Shown here piece after piece: positions 12,369 to 24,059 of a stretch of DNA of 47,319 nucleotides. Under the pieces are notes generated by a model, which did no database searches, was not told the origin of the DNA, and saw nothing but the letters and a program-made list of their open reading frames with translations. The stretch lies in the NCBI GenBank assembly GCA_016778675.1, contig JADHPA010000003.1, positions 1 through 47,319 on the forward strand. Reading direction: 5' to 3'. Every line of letters begins with the position of its first letter. Positions within the stretch are counted from its first letter, which is position 1. This DNA comes from Candidatus Pelagibacter sp. GTDB taxonomy: Bacteria; Pseudomonadota; Alphaproteobacteria; Pelagibacterales; Pelagibacteraceae. The position numbers were made by a program, and so were the translations under genes.

Positions 12369-13172
12369 TTAATTTTCAATAAATATCCATGGATGTTCTT
12401 TATAAACTGTATATTTTTTAAACCAGAAAGAGAGGTACCTTTCAGCAAGATAAGCATATAATCTTTTAGTATCATAGCCAGCAAGATTTTTAAATCCTAT
12501 TTTTTTTTCACATCTTTCTAACCAAACAAACAATTTTCTAAACCACTTGTTAGCAATTTTTGGTTTAGTAATAAACATAATATGAGGGTTAAATTTAGTG
12601 TTTGTATTCACATATGTTATAAAATCATCTCTATCTTCATCATCTAATAAATCAATTGCCAAATCTAAATTACCATAACCATGATGCATATCAAAATGTA
12701 ACTTTAGATTTTGATATCTTTCATTAAATAAAATCAATGGATTTCTAATAACTGATCTCCATCCACGTTTTAAAATTTTAATTTTTTTTACACCACTCAC
12801 ATCAATAGGATGACAGATTATTGACTCAAATTCACTCCAATCTGCTTCTGGCTGATAAAGCAAGTGTTCATTTAAATTGCTAATATCTATTTTTTTTTTT
12901 ATAGATGATGATTTAATCCAAAAACGTCTTTTTTGGCAAAAGCCTACCCAGCCATTATCATTAAGTTTAATCAAATTTTTCCAATACCAATAATGATAGG
13001 CAAGCTCTGAATAATATTCTTCTTTATAAAAAATATTATCTTTGCTATCACAATTTAAATAATCATTTGGAAAATGATTTTTTCCAACTCCAGCAATTTT
13101 ATATGATGTTTTTTCAATATGTGGTATTATTTTGTTTGTTACACAAAACATTTCTAAGTTATTAATTTTCAT
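12369..13172 (-). CDS. DUF4422-like (glycosyltransferase-associated) protein
   Basis: YYSELAYHYWYWKNL...GWVGFCQKRRFW resembles the DUF4422 pattern; sits in a glycan/methyltransferase cassette. Confidence 0.6.
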   Translation of the reverse strand: MKINNLEMFCVTNKIIPHIEKTSYKIAGVGKNHFPNDYLNCDSKDNIFYKEEYYSELAYHYWYWKNLIKLNDNGWVGFCQKRRFWIKSSSIKKKIDISNLNEHLLYQPEADWSEFESIICHPIDVSGVKKIKILKRGWRSVIRNPLILFNERYQNLKLHFDMHHGYGNLDLAIDLLDDEDRDDFITYVNTNTKFNPHIMFITKPKIANKWFRKLFVWLERCEKKIGFKNLAGYDTKRLYAYLAERYLSFWFKKYTVYKEHPWIFIEN

Positions 13173-14017
13173 TTTTTTTTAATAAAAACAATCTCATTAT
13201 ATCTACCTTTAAATATATTAATTTCTTTTAGGTTATCAATGAAATATTTTTTATCGTTATTATTAATATACTTGGAGTCAAAATCTTTGTTTTTTTTAAT
13301 CAAGTTAAGAATTTCTCTTAATGTTGGTTTTTCGTTTTCTAAATTCATATCTTTTCTTACATCTGGAAAATCAAGCTCCTCAACTATAAAAATTCCTTTT
13401 GGTTTTAATTTTCGAAACAAAATAAATAAACTTATAATTTGATCTTTAAGATAATGTCCAGCATCTTCAATGATAAAGTCAAAATTTTCATCTTTATTGA
13501 TAATTTTATTTTTTAATTCTAATTCTGAACTTGTATCAATTAAAAAATTTTTTATTCTTTTAGATTTATAAGTAAATAAATCTGGAAAAATATCACCACA
13601 CCAAATCTGAGCATTTTTAAAATAAAAAAATAATGCTGCTGCTGCGTTACCTCTAAAAGAACCTAATTCAAGTATATTTAAGTACTGTAATTTTTTTTTT
13701 TTAAAATATTTATCATAAAAGTGATTATAACTGTGTCCAGGAATCAACCTACTCTCTCTCTTAGCTGGCTTTTGGTATTGATTAATATAAAAATCACCCT
13801 TATCGCTATTAAAATATTGAAATAAATAATTTAGATCTTTATGAAATAAATGTTCATGATTTATTGAAAAATGATCTAAATTTTTAATTTTTGGATAGTA
13901 AAATTTATTTAACAGATAAATGAATGGAAGAATTAAGTTTAAATAAAATTTTTTAAACAAGCTTGCTTTTGCTAGTCTGTGTGAATAATAAATCTGTATA
14001 AATGTTTTAAATTTCAT
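13169..14017 (-). CDS. class I SAM-dependent methyltransferase, probably glycan/O-methyltransferase type
   Basis: NILELGSFRGNAAAA SAM-binding motif, FDFIIEDAGH, LKPKGIFIVEEL. Confidence 0.7.
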   Translation of the reverse strand: MKFKTFIQIYYSHRLAKASLFKKFYLNLILPFIYLLNKFYYPKIKNLDHFSINHEHLFHKDLNYLFQYFNSDKGDFYINQYQKPAKRESRLIPGHSYNHFYDKYFKKKKLQYLNILELGSFRGNAAAALFFYFKNAQIWCGDIFPDLFTYKSKRIKNFLIDTSSELELKNKIINKDENFDFIIEDAGHYLKDQIISLFILFRKLKPKGIFIVEELDFPDVRKDMNLENEKPTLREILNLIKKNKDFDSKYINNNDKKYFIDNLKEINIFKGRYNEIVFIKKK

Positions 14018-14088
14018 ATAAATAAATTAATTAATTAACTCAATTTGTTATCATCTTATTATATTTTTGATACTGTAAAGCTATTAAA

Positions 14089-14844
14089 ATGCATAATAAA
14101 TTATTAAAAAAAATTGCAGGTATATTTGGTTATAAATTGGTTGATAAAAATTATATCAAAAATAATAGAATCATTGAAAGCAATACATTTTTAACAATTG
14201 ACAAGATATTAAACTCTTTATTTATTGAAAAAAAAATAAATTGTTTAATTCAAATCGGCGCAAATGACGGTTTAAGATTTGATATATTAAATAAATATAT
14301 CAAAAGATATAAGGTAAAATCTATTTTAGTAGAGCCAATTAAAAAAAGTTTTAATGATTTGGTCAAAAATTTTGAAAGTTATGAAAATGTTATATTTGAG
14401 AATGTTGCTATCTCAGTAAACAATCAAATTTCCCACTTATATAAAATTAATCCCAAGAAAGAGGGGGAATATTATGGTGAACATTTCAAAGGTATCATGT
14501 CATTTGATAAAAAACATCTATTAAAACATGGGGTAAAAAAAAATGATATAGTAAAAGAAGAGGTTGTATCTACATCCATCACTAGTTTGATTAAAAAATA
14601 TAATTTAGATTTTTTAGATTTGATATTTATTGATGCTGAGGGTTATGATGCAGATATAGTTGAAGATTTTTTTAAAAATTCTTTAAAAAGACCTGTTATT
14701 ATTTTTGAATATCTTCATGTTTCTAATAAGAAATTTGAACATTTAATAACTGTTTTTAATGAAAATAAATATCTTTTTTTTTCTTTGAATGAAAATATAG
14801 TTTGTTTTCCTGATGAAAAACAAAATTATATTAAATTCAATTAA
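14089..14844 (+). CDS. FkbM family methyltransferase
   Basis: LIQIGANDGLRFD, LVEPIKKSFNDL, LDLIFIDAEGYDADIV are FkbM-like. Confidence 0.82.
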   Translation: MHNKLLKKIAGIFGYKLVDKNYIKNNRIIESNTFLTIDKILNSLFIEKKINCLIQIGANDGLRFDILNKYIKRYKVKSILVEPIKKSFNDLVKNFESYENVIFENVAISVNNQISHLYKINPKKEGEYYGEHFKGIMSFDKKHLLKHGVKKNDIVKEEVVSTSITSLIKKYNLDFLDLIFIDAEGYDADIVEDFFKNSLKRPVIIFEYLHVSNKKFEHLITVFNENKYLFFSLNENIVCFPDEKQNYIKFN

Positions 14845-15652
14845 CTATCCAATCTTTATATTTATCTACATTTTTTAAAATGTAATTAGGAAAAGTTTTA
14901 TCAATTTTACTCGCTTTATATTTTTCGTCTCTGCCTATAATATCATCTCCTAAATCAACTTTTTTTTTAATTTCATCTATCTGTAAATATTTTAGATCTA
15001 TCTTTTCTTTAAAATGATATGGATCATTTGTTTCACATAAATTTTTATATTTATAAAGAAGTTGTTCTGCACTTTTTAAATTACAAAAATGCCAACCACC
15101 ATTTTCAATAATATTGTTTAATCTAATTTTATCAATTCTCCAAAAGGGTCTTTTTTTAAATTTTAAATTTCTTAACCACTGTGGAGATTTCAAAAACTTT
15201 TGAACACATATTCTGCTTCCATACCAGTAAGGATTTTTTGTACTTTGTAAATTTATTTTATAATAATAATGATTTTGCTTAAAAGCAGCATAACGCATTT
15301 CTTTTTTAAATTTTTGTATTGAATCTGGATTTGGTATTTCATCCAAATCTGAAATAATAACCAAATCATTTTCTGAAGAAGATATAAGTCCTCTTAATAT
15401 AGCATTCCTTTGAAAATTTTCTCTTAGGTAAGGATCATCACCATCTGGCATATCTTCTACTGGAACATATATTATCTTTTTTTTAAAATTCGGAAATTTA
15501 TCTATATTAAATCTCAATTTTTTAGGATTATTCTGCCATGTTTTATTTCCTTCAACTATTACAAAATAGTCTACATATTCATTTAGGATGTTTAGTCTCA
15601 AATCTAACAATAAATCTTCATCCCAATATGAAAAACAATCGTAAATTTTCAT
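14837..15652 (-). CDS. glycosyltransferase family 17-like (beta-1,4-GlcNAc transferase type)
   Basis: [40 protein letters not shown]...[14 protein letters not shown] resembles GT17. Confidence 0.8.
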   Translation of the reverse strand: MKIYDCFSYWDEDLLLDLRLNILNEYVDYFVIVEGNKTWQNNPKKLRFNIDKFPNFKKKIIYVPVEDMPDGDDPYLRENFQRNAILRGLISSSENDLVIISDLDEIPNPDSIQKFKKEMRYAAFKQNHYYYKINLQSTKNPYWYGSRICVQKFLKSPQWLRNLKFKKRPFWRIDKIRLNNIIENGGWHFCNLKSAEQLLYKYKNLCETNDPYHFKEKIDLKYLQIDEIKKKVDLGDDIIGRDEKYKASKIDKTFPNYILKNVDKYKDWIVN

Positions 15653-17460
15653 AAGCTATCTTTATTAATCTTTAGAACTCCTATGAAGGCTTCCTGAGGG
15701 ATTTCTACTTTACCAAATTGCTTCCCTCTGGCTTTTCCTTTTTTTTGTTTGTCTAATAATTTTCTTTTTCGATCTCTGGCACCCCCACCATGAATTTTAG
15801 TTAATACATCTTTTTTAAATCCTTTAATTGTCTCTCTTGCTATAATCTTTCCGCCAATAGCAGCCTGTACTGGAATCATAAAATTATGACGAGGAATTAA
15901 ATCTTTTAATTTTTCACATACCTCTCTTCCAACAGTTTGTGCAAAATCTTTATGAACCATCATAGACAATGCATCAACTGGCTCAGCGTTAACTAAAATT
16001 CCCAGTTTTACTAAATCACCTTCTCTGTGACCTATAATTTCATAGTCAAAACTAGCGTATCCACTGGTCATCGACTTAAGTCTATCATTAAAATCAAAAA
16101 CAACTTCGTTTAAAGGTATTTCATAATTTAAAACTGCCCTATTGCCAGAATAACTTAAATTTGTTTGTACACCTCTTTTATCTTGGCAAACTTTTATAAT
16201 TGACCCCAAATATTGATCTGGAGTTATTATTGTTGCTTTAATCCAAGGCTCTTCAATAAACTTAATTAGTGTTGAATCTGGCAAACTAGAGGGGTTTTGA
16301 AGTTCTATAACCTCTCCTTTATTCATATGGACTTTGTAAACCACACCTGGTGTAGTTGTTAATAAATTTATATCAAATTCTCTTTCAAGTCTCTCTGTAA
16401 TTATTTCTAAATGCAATAGACCTAAAAAACCACACCTGAAGCCTAATCCTAAAGCTGACGAAGACTCTGCCTCAAAAGAAAAACTAGCATCATTTAATTG
16501 TAACTTACCTAAACCATCTTTAAGTTTTTGATACTCAGAACTATCAACTGGAAACAGTCCACAAAAAACTACTGGTTTACTTCTCTTAAAACCTGGGAGT
16601 GCTTCTTGTAATGGTTTGGTTGCATCACATATAGTGTCTCCAACTTTTGTTTCAGACAAAACTTTTATTCCAGTTGTTATAAAACCAATTTCACCTGCAT
16701 TTAATTCTTTCATGTCAGTTGCTTTAGGAGTAAATACACCAACTTTTTCAACAATATATTCTTGATTTGTTGACATCATTTTTATCTTCATATTTTTGGA
16801 AATTTTTCCATCAATTACTCTAACTAAAATAACTACACCAAGATAAGTGTCATACCAACTATCGACAAGTAAACATTTTAAATCTGCATCTTTTTCTCCC
16901 TCTGGAGCCGGTAATGATACAATAATTTGTTCTAGAATTTCATTAATACCCTCACCTGTTTTTCCTGAACAAGGAATAGCATTTTCAGTATCAATGCCAA
17001 TTACTTCCTCAATTTGTGTTTTTGTTTTTTCTAAGTCTGAAGCTGGTAAATCAATTTTATTTAGAACTGGTACAATCTCATGGTTTATATCTAGTGCTTG
17101 ATAAACATTTGCTAGTGTTTGTGCTTCGACACCTTGTGTACTATCAACAATCAATATAGATCCTTCACACGCATATAAAGATCTGCTAACCTCATAACTA
17201 AAATCAACATGACCTGGTGTATCAATTATATTCAAGATATAATCTTTACCATCTTTAGATTTATAATTAAGTTTTACTGTTTGAGCTTTAATTGTAATTC
17301 CTCTTTCTCTTTCTATGTCCATTGAGTCTAATACTTGAGCCTTCATTTCTCTTTCAGTAAGCCCTCCACAACTATGTATTATTCTATCTGCAATGGTGGA
17401 TTTACCATGATCAATATGTGCAATAATTGCAAAGTTTCTTATATGATCAATTTTTGCCAT
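15649..17460 (-). CDS. lepA: elongation factor 4
   Basis: [37 protein letters not shown]-terminal [19 protein letters not shown]. Confidence 0.98.
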   Translation of the reverse strand: MAKIDHIRNFAIIAHIDHGKSTIADRIIHSCGGLTEREMKAQVLDSMDIERERGITIKAQTVKLNYKSKDGKDYILNIIDTPGHVDFSYEVSRSLYACEGSILIVDSTQGVEAQTLANVYQALDINHEIVPVLNKIDLPASDLEKTKTQIEEVIGIDTENAIPCSGKTGEGINEILEQIIVSLPAPEGEKDADLKCLLVDSWYDTYLGVVILVRVIDGKISKNMKIKMMSTNQEYIVEKVGVFTPKATDMKELNAGEIGFITTGIKVLSETKVGDTICDATKPLQEALPGFKRSKPVVFCGLFPVDSSEYQKLKDGLGKLQLNDASFSFEAESSSALGLGFRCGFLGLLHLEIITERLEREFDINLLTTTPGVVYKVHMNKGEVIELQNPSSLPDSTLIKFIEEPWIKATIITPDQYLGSIIKVCQDKRGVQTNLSYSGNRAVLNYEIPLNEVVFDFNDRLKSMTSGYASFDYEIIGHREGDLVKLGILVNAEPVDALSMMVHKDFAQTVGREVCEKLKDLIPRHNFMIPVQAAIGGKIIARETIKGFKKDVLTKIHGGGARDRKRKLLDKQKKGKARGKQFGKVEIPQEAFIGVLKINKDSL

Positions 17461-17462
17461 AA

Positions 17463-19871
17463 CTATGATCTAATCTTTGCGTCAGTTTTTGTTTCTACAG
17501 CTGATATAATAAGGTGATTAATTTTATTAAGGTCCTCTTCATTTAATGTTTTTTCTAAGGATTGGATAGTTACATTAAGTGCAATTGATTTTTTATTTTC
17601 AGGAATATTTGTACCCTCATAAACATCAAAAACTTTAACTGATTTTATTAATTCTTTATCTACATTGGAAATAATATCTATTAGTTCCTGTACTTTAAAA
17701 TTTTTATCTAACACAAAAGCAAAGTCTCTTTCTGATTTTTGAAAATCGGAATATTTATATTGAGTTTTTTGATCTTTTAATGATTTTTTAGGATGTTTAA
17801 TATTGTCTAAAAAGATTTCAAAACCAACTAAAGCTTCTGATTTAATATCTAATTTCTTTAAAATCTTTGGATGAATATCACCAAAAAAAGCTATTACCTT
17901 TTCTTTACCTTTGTTTAAGAAAACTCTTCCTGATTTTCCTGGGTGATAATAATTAGGTGTCTCATCATCTATATAAAATTTATCTTTATTAAATCCCGCT
18001 TCAACTAAACTTTGAATAACATCTCTTTTTACATCAAAAACATCAACTAACCTTTCTTTTTCAATCCAACTCTGTCTAGTCAATTTACCTGACCTTAAGC
18101 CACTAATTACTGTCTGTTGTTCACTTGGTTGACTTCCTTGAAAAGTAGGGCCAATCTCAAATATTGATAAATCCATAAATCCTCTTCCTAAATTCTTGTC
18201 TAAATGAATAATTAAATTTGAAAAAATTGAAGATCTTAATACGTTTAAATCTGAACTAATGGGATTAACTATCTTAATTTCTTTATTTTTTTCTAGAAAT
18301 AATTGATTAATTTTACTGTCTGTAAAAGACCAAGTTATTGCTTCTAGATACCCCTTTGAAGCTATAGATCTTTGTAAAAAATGAAATAGTTTTTGTTTTG
18401 AATTTAATGTGTCTCTAGCTCTATTCTTTTCAGGCTCAATCATTTTAATTTGATCATAGCCTTTAATTCTCACCAACTCTTCTACTACATCAACTTCTTG
18501 GGAAATATCAGGTCTCCATGGTGGAATTATCAAATCAAAAAAGTTTTTAGTTTTTTTAACTTCAAATCCTAAATTTTCTAAAATTTGTATCATTTCTTTT
18601 TTTGCAATATTAAATCCAGTAATTTTTTCAAATAAAACAGGATTAAATTTTATATTGCTGTTTTTTGTTTTTTCTGTTTTTTGGATATCGAATTCACTAA
18701 TTTCTCCACCACAAATTTCTTTAATTAATCTAGCTGCTTTTTCAAGACCTTGCTCTATGGATAGCGGATCAATACCTCTTTCAAATCTAAATTTTGCATC
18801 AGTATCTATATTTAAAATTTTAGAAGACTTTCTAATTGATCTTGGATTAAAATACGCTGATTCAATTAATACATTTTTTGTATCAAACTCTGTTCCTGTT
18901 CTAGTTCCACCTATTATACCACCAAGACCTAATACGCCTGAACTATCAGAAATTACACACATATCATTTTCTAATTCGTATTCTTTATTATCTAGTGCCT
19001 CAAATTTTTCACCTTTTTTAGAATTTCTAACAATGATTTGTTTATCAATTTTATCAACATCATATGCGTGCAAAGGTCTATTTAAATCAATCATTACATA
19101 ATTTGTAATATCAACTATTGCAGATATAGGTTTTTGACCGAGAGATATTATCTTTTCTTTTAACCAATCAGGACTTTCTGTATTTTTTACACCTTTAATT
19201 AAACAACTGCCAAATGATGTACAGGCCTGACCTTTTTCATTTAAAATTTTAACATTAACAGTTTGTTTTCCTTTTTTTTTTAATTTTTGCTCTTTTTTCT
19301 TTATTAGTTTGCCAGCTCCAGCTGCTGCTAAATCTCTTGCTATACCACTCACTCCTAAACAATCTGCTCTATTAGGAGTAATAGAAATATCAATTACATT
19401 TAAATCATTTTTTGGAAAATAATTTTTACCAATTTTTTTTTCATATTTTTTTGTTGAAAGTTCTATAATACCATCACTCTCTTCCGATAAATTTAATTCA
19501 GACTCTGAACAAAGCATCCCTGATGAGGTAACTCCTCTTATTTTGCTTACCACTAACTTCATTTGATTTTTTGGGATTACAGCACCTGGTGGAGCATAAA
19601 TTGTTAACAATCCTTCTTTTGCATTTGGTGCACCACAGACTACTTTTACAGGATTATCCGAGCCTATATCAACATCGCATACTTTTAGTCTGTCTGCATC
19701 TGGGTGTTTTTCTGCCTTTAAAATTTTAGCTACTATAAATGCATCAAGCTCACCTGATTGCTTATCTACACTTTCTACTTCTAAACCAATATCTGTAAGT
19801 TTATCTATAATTTCGTTTTCATTTAATTTTGTGTCTAAATGTTCTTTGAGCCAGTTAGTTGTAATCTTCAT
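17463..19871 (-). CDS. pheT: phenylalanyl-tRNA synthetase beta subunit
   Basis: 802 aa; [13 protein letters not shown], tRNA-binding domain [10 protein letters not shown], follows pheS. Confidence 0.97.
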   Translation of the reverse strand: MKITTNWLKEHLDTKLNENEIIDKLTDIGLEVESVDKQSGELDAFIVAKILKAEKHPDADRLKVCDVDIGSDNPVKVVCGAPNAKEGLLTIYAPPGAVIPKNQMKLVVSKIRGVTSSGMLCSESELNLSEESDGIIELSTKKYEKKIGKNYFPKNDLNVIDISITPNRADCLGVSGIARDLAAAGAGKLIKKKEQKLKKKGKQTVNVKILNEKGQACTSFGSCLIKGVKNTESPDWLKEKIISLGQKPISAIVDITNYVMIDLNRPLHAYDVDKIDKQIIVRNSKKGEKFEALDNKEYELENDMCVISDSSGVLGLGGIIGGTRTGTEFDTKNVLIESAYFNPRSIRKSSKILNIDTDAKFRFERGIDPLSIEQGLEKAARLIKEICGGEISEFDIQKTEKTKNSNIKFNPVLFEKITGFNIAKKEMIQILENLGFEVKKTKNFFDLIIPPWRPDISQEVDVVEELVRIKGYDQIKMIEPEKNRARDTLNSKQKLFHFLQRSIASKGYLEAITWSFTDSKINQLFLEKNKEIKIVNPISSDLNVLRSSIFSNLIIHLDKNLGRGFMDLSIFEIGPTFQGSQPSEQQTVISGLRSGKLTRQSWIEKERLVDVFDVKRDVIQSLVEAGFNKDKFYIDDETPNYYHPGKSGRVFLNKGKEKVIAFFGDIHPKILKKLDIKSEALVGFEIFLDNIKHPKKSLKDQKTQYKYSDFQKSERDFAFVLDKNFKVQELIDIISNVDKELIKSVKVFDVYEGTNIPENKKSIALNVTIQSLEKTLNEEDLNKINHLIISAVETKTDAKIRS

Positions 19872-20935
19872 CTACTTAGGCCTCTATAATTTGTTGGTAC
19901 ATCTATTGGATCAAATCCAAAGTGATTTAACCATCTATAGTCACAATCAAAAAAGGCTCTTAAGTCATTTATGCCATACTTAAGCATTGCCAATCTATCT
20001 ATACCTATTCCAAATGCATAACCTTGAAACTCATCAGGATTTACCTTCACATTTCTTAAAACGTTTGGGTGAACCATTCCACATCCCAAAACTTCAAGCC
20101 ATTTGTCACCTTCTCCAATAACTATTTTTCCATCTTTAATTTCATAACCAATATCAACTTCAGCTGAAGGTTCTGTAAATGGAAAATGACTAGGTCTAAA
20201 TCTCATTTTTATCTTATCAACTTCAAAAAACTCTTTAATAAAATAATTTAAGCACCCTTTTAAATGACCCATGTTAATATCTTTATCAATATGTAGTCCT
20301 TCTACTTGATGGAACATAGGTGCATGAGTTTGATCACTATCAGACCTATACGTTCTACCTGGTGCTATTATTTTAAAAGGCGGTTTATCATTTAACATTG
20401 TTCTAATTTGTACTGGAGAAGTATGGGTCCTTAACAATAATTCTTTTTTATCATCTAAATAGAAAGTGTCATGCATATCTCTTGCTGGATGATTGTCAGG
20501 CGTATTTAATGCTGTAAAATTATTATATTCATTTTCAATATCTGGTCCTTCTTCAACACTAAATCCAATTTCTGAAAAGATTGAGGAAATTTCATCTATA
20601 ACCTGTGACACTGGGTGTATCTTTCCCTGTGTGAAGGGTCTTTCTGGTAAAGTTATATCTACTTTTTCTTTTTCAAGTTTTTGATTAATTTCTTTTGTTT
20701 CAATATCATCAATTTTTTCGGATATTAAATTTTGTAGTTCATCTTTTACCTGATTTAAGTCTGATGCAAATTTCTTTCTTTCTTTTTCAGCTACCTTTCC
20801 CAGCATTTTAAATTGAGAACTAATTAGACCAGCTTTGCCAAATAAATCTGTCTTGATTTGATTAACTTGATTAAGGTCTAAATTACCTTTTAGCTTTAAA
20901 AGAAAATCATCTTTAATTTTTTTAATATCAGACAT
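19868..20935 (-). CDS. pheS: phenylalanyl-tRNA synthetase alpha subunit
   Basis: [35 protein letters not shown], class II motif 3 [14 protein letters not shown]. Confidence 0.97.
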   Translation of the reverse strand: MSDIKKIKDDFLLKLKGNLDLNQVNQIKTDLFGKAGLISSQFKMLGKVAEKERKKFASDLNQVKDELQNLISEKIDDIETKEINQKLEKEKVDITLPERPFTQGKIHPVSQVIDEISSIFSEIGFSVEEGPDIENEYNNFTALNTPDNHPARDMHDTFYLDDKKELLLRTHTSPVQIRTMLNDKPPFKIIAPGRTYRSDSDQTHAPMFHQVEGLHIDKDINMGHLKGCLNYFIKEFFEVDKIKMRFRPSHFPFTEPSAEVDIGYEIKDGKIVIGEGDKWLEVLGCGMVHPNVLRNVKVNPDEFQGYAFGIGIDRLAMLKYGINDLRAFFDCDYRWLNHFGFDPIDVPTNYRGLSR

Positions 20936-20978
20936 ATTGAGAGATTATTTCTTCACCGAAGAAAAACAATAGTGAAGA

Positions 20979-21335
20979 TTAATTTAGTGCTGATTGAGCC
21001 TTTTGAACAATAGTTTTAAAGGCTTCTGGACTATCGTATGCTATTTCAGCTAATATTTTTCTATCTAGCTTAATGCCACATTTTGTTAAACCATTAATAA
21101 ATTTTGAATATGTTAAGCCCTCAGATCTAACACCTGCGTTAATCCTTTGAATCCATAATGATTTAAATTCTCTTTTTTTTGTTCTACGGTCTCTGTATGC
21201 ATACTGCATAGCTTTTTCCATAGCTTGCTTTGCAACTCTTATTGTACTTTTTCTTCTTCCCCACTGACCTTTTACAGCTTTTAAAACTTTTTTATGTTTC
21301 GCATGACTTGTGACACCTCTTTTAACTCTTGCCAT
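20979..21335 (-). CDS. rplT: 50S ribosomal protein L20
   Basis: [19 protein letters not shown]...[26 protein letters not shown]. Confidence 0.98.
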   Translation of the reverse strand: MARVKRGVTSHAKHKKVLKAVKGQWGRRKSTIRVAKQAMEKAMQYAYRDRRTKKREFKSLWIQRINAGVRSEGLTYSKFINGLTKCGIKLDRKILAEIAYDSPEAFKTIVQKAQSALN

Positions 21336-21336
21336 A

Positions 21337-21543
21337 TTATCCTCTTAAACTGTAAGGCATATATGATTTAACTATTTTGCCATCCTGTTTTGACATAGTA
21401 GTTGTGCCTCTTAATTTTCTAATTTGTGAATTTGTTCTTTTAATCATGCCATGTCTTTTTCCAGCCTGAGCCATCATAACTTTACCTGTAGCAGAGATTT
21501 TAAATCTTTTTTTTGCTGAACTTTTTGTTTTTAATTTGGGCAT
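21337..21543 (-). CDS. rpmI: 50S ribosomal protein L35
   Basis: [22 protein letters not shown]. Confidence 0.98.
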   Translation of the reverse strand: MPKLKTKSSAKKRFKISATGKVMMAQAGKRHGMIKRTNSQIRKLRGTTTMSKQDGKIVKSYMPYSLRG

Positions 21544-21596
21544 AATTCTGCGGTCTTATACAAATATTGTAATAGATTTACAACCTCTATTAAGGC

Positions 21597-22142
21597 CTAT
21601 AAAGGCTGAATAACCATAATCATTTGCTTCCCATCAAATTTTGGGTGTAGCTCTACTTTGCCAATATCTTGCATATCAGCTTTTATCTTGTCCATTAATT
21701 CCCTACCTAGATGTGAGTGTTGCAGCTCTCTACCTTTAAATCTTATTGTAAATTTTACTTTATCACCTTTGCCAATAAATTTTTTAGCATTTTTAACTTT
21801 AAAATCATAATCATGAGTTTCTGTAACAGGTCTCATTTTGATCTCTTTCAACAAAACAATTTTTTGTTTTTTCTTTGCAACGTTAGCTTTTTTTTGAGCA
21901 TCATACTTAAATTTACCCATGTCGATAATTTTACATACGGGTGGTTTAGCATTTGGAGCTATCTCGATTAGATCTAAGCCTTGTTCTTTAGCCATTGAAA
22001 TGGCTTCGTTAGTATTTATTATTCCAATATTTTCTCCGTCACTTCCAATTACTTGTACTTCTGGAGCCGTAATTCTATTATTAGACTTAGGTCCTTTATC
22101 TTTAGTTCTTCTTTGAAAATAATTTTGTTTAAAATCTGCCAC
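21597..22142 (-). CDS. infC: translation initiation factor IF-3 (GTG start)
   Basis: NNRITAPEVQVIGSDGENIGII...EIKMRPVTETHDYDFK; codon at 22142-22140 on minus strand is GTG. Confidence 0.97.
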   Translation of the reverse strand: MADFKQNYFQRRTKDKGPKSNNRITAPEVQVIGSDGENIGIINTNEAISMAKEQGLDLIEIAPNAKPPVCKIIDMGKFKYDAQKKANVAKKKQKIVLLKEIKMRPVTETHDYDFKVKNAKKFIGKGDKVKFTIRFKGRELQHSHLGRELMDKIKADMQDIGKVELHPKFDGKQMIMVIQPL

Positions 22143-24059
22143 TTAGTTTGAGGATGCTTTGTTTAAAGCTGAGAAAGTTTTTAAAAATAAGTTTAATTCC
22201 ATATTTTCTTGTTTGTTAGTATCCAATCTTCTAATCGTTACTGAGTTACTGTCAACTTCTTTTTTACCACAAATCAATAAAAGTGGTATTTTTGATAAAG
22301 AATGTTCTCTAATTTTATAATTTAAATTATGATTTTTTAAATCAACTTCAGAGCTCATACCAGCTTCTCTAATTTTTTCATTTACTTCTTTTGCATAGTT
22401 ATCAAACTCCTCCGAGATTGGAATTACAACAACTTGTAAAGGAGCTATCCAAAAAGGAAATTTTCCAGCATAATTTTCTATTAGAATTCCTATAAATCTT
22501 TCTAAAGAACCAAACAAAGCCCTATGTAACATCACGGGTATTTTTTTTGTTCCATCTTTATCAACAAAAGAAGCATCTAATCTTCCAGGTAAATTAAGAT
22601 CAACCTGCAATGTTCCACATTGCCAATCTCTACCAATGGCATCTCTTAGAACAAATTCAATTTTTGGACCATAAAATGCTCCTTCACCTTTGTTAATTGT
22701 ATATTCAAGTTTTGATGCTTTCACCGCATCTAATAAAGCTTTCTCTGCTTTGTCCCAAACATTGTCATCACCAACTCTTAAATCAGGCCTATCTGAATAT
22801 TTTAATATTACATTTTTAAATCCGAGATCTTTGTAAATATCTAAAATTAAATTAGTAACTATTAAGCATTCTTCAGTAATTTGATCCTCAGTACAAAATA
22901 TATGTGCATCATCCTGAGTAAAAGCTCTAACTCTTAATAGACCATGTAAGGCTCCTGAAGGTTCATATCTATGCACCTTTCCAAATTCTGAAATCCTTAA
23001 TGGAAGATCTCTATAGCTTTTTAAACCTTGATTAAAAACCTGTACATGACCTGGGCAATTCATAGGTTTAATAGCAAATACTTTTTCATCTGGTGTCTCA
23101 GATGTATACATGTGCTCACCATACTTTTCCCAATGACCAGATTTTTCCCAAAGAGCTCTGTCTAAAACTTCTGGAGTATTTACTTCCTTGTAGCCAGCTT
23201 TCTCTTGTCTCCCCCTCATATAAGCTACTAATTTTTGAAATAATTTCCAACCTTTTTCATGCCAAAAAACTGCTCCTGGACTCTCTTCTCTAAAATGAAA
23301 TAAGTCCATTTCCTTTCCTAGCTTTCGGTGATCTCTTTTTTCTGCTTCTTCTATTCTTTTTAAATATTCATCTAAATCTTTTTGTGAAGCCCAACTTGTT
23401 CCATAAATCCTTTGTAACATTTCATTATTGGAGTCTCCTCTCCAATAAGCTCCCGATACTTTAGTTAATTTAAAATATTTTCCAATTTTTCCTGTTGAAG
23501 GTAAATGTGGACCCCTACATAAATCATGCCAATCACCATGAAAATATATAGAAACATCTTCTCCCTTGGGAATACTTTCAATAATTTCAGCTTTATACAC
23601 CTCTCCAATCTCTTTAAAGTGAGATATTGCTTTATCTCTATTCCAAACTTCTCTTGTTGTTGGAACGTCTCTATCAACAATCTCTTTCATTTTATTTTCA
23701 ATTTTTTTTAAATCTTCTTCTGTAAAAGGTTCTTTTCTGGAAAAATCATAATAAAAACCATTTTCAATAATTGGTCCTATGGTCACTTGTGTTCCAGAAA
23801 AAAGTTCCTGAACTGCCATTGCTGTTATATGAGCTGTATCATGCCTAATGGTTTCTAGGCCTTCTTTATCTTTGGGAGTAAAAATTTTAATTGTACAATC
23901 TTTATCTATAACATGACTTAAATCTTTAAGCTCATCATTTACACTAATTATGCTTGCTTGCTTAGATAAAGACTTACTAATCTTTTCTGCAACCTCAAGA
24001 CCTGTTACTTTATTTGGAAAATCTAAAGTGTTTCCGTCTGGTAATGTAATTAATGGCAT
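22143..24059 (-). CDS. thrS: threonyl-tRNA synthetase
   Basis: TGS domain, HDTAHITAMAVQELF, KPMNCPGHVQVF, HRALFGSLERFIGILIE. Confidence 0.98.
   Translation of the reverse strand: MPLITLPDGNTLDFPNKVTGLEVAEKISKSLSKQASIISVNDELKDLSHVIDKDCTIKIFTPKDKEGLETIRHDTAHITAMAVQELFSGTQVTIGPIIENGFYYDFSRKEPFTEEDLKKIENKMKEIVDRDVPTTREVWNRDKAISHFKEIGEVYKAEIIESIPKGEDVSIYFHGDWHDLCRGPHLPSTGKIGKYFKLTKVSGAYWRGDSNNEMLQRIYGTSWASQKDLDEYLKRIEEAEKRDHRKLGKEMDLFHFREESPGAVFWHEKGWKLFQKLVAYMRGRQEKAGYKEVNTPEVLDRALWEKSGHWEKYGEHMYTSETPDEKVFAIKPMNCPGHVQVFNQGLKSYRDLPLRISEFGKVHRYEPSGALHGLLRVRAFTQDDAHIFCTEDQITEECLIVTNLILDIYKDLGFKNVILKYSDRPDLRVGDDNVWDKAEKALLDAVKASKLEYTINKGEGAFYGPKIEFVLRDAIGRDWQCGTLQVDLNLPGRLDASFVDKDGTKKIPVMLHRALFGSLERFIGILIENYAGKFPFWIAPLQVVVIPISEEFDNYAKEVNEKIREAGMSSEVDLKNHNLNYKIREHSLSKIPLLLICGKKEVDSNSVTIRRLDTNKQENMELNLFLKTFSALNKASSN

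Noticed and set aside
12369-15652. Integrative element at tRNA-Ser
   Set aside because: No integrase, no direct repeat of the tRNA 3' end seen, and the cassette lies on the 5' side of the tRNA.
18655-19101. 148-aa plus-strand ORF opposite pheT
   Set aside because: Antisense shadow of a conserved gene, no motif.
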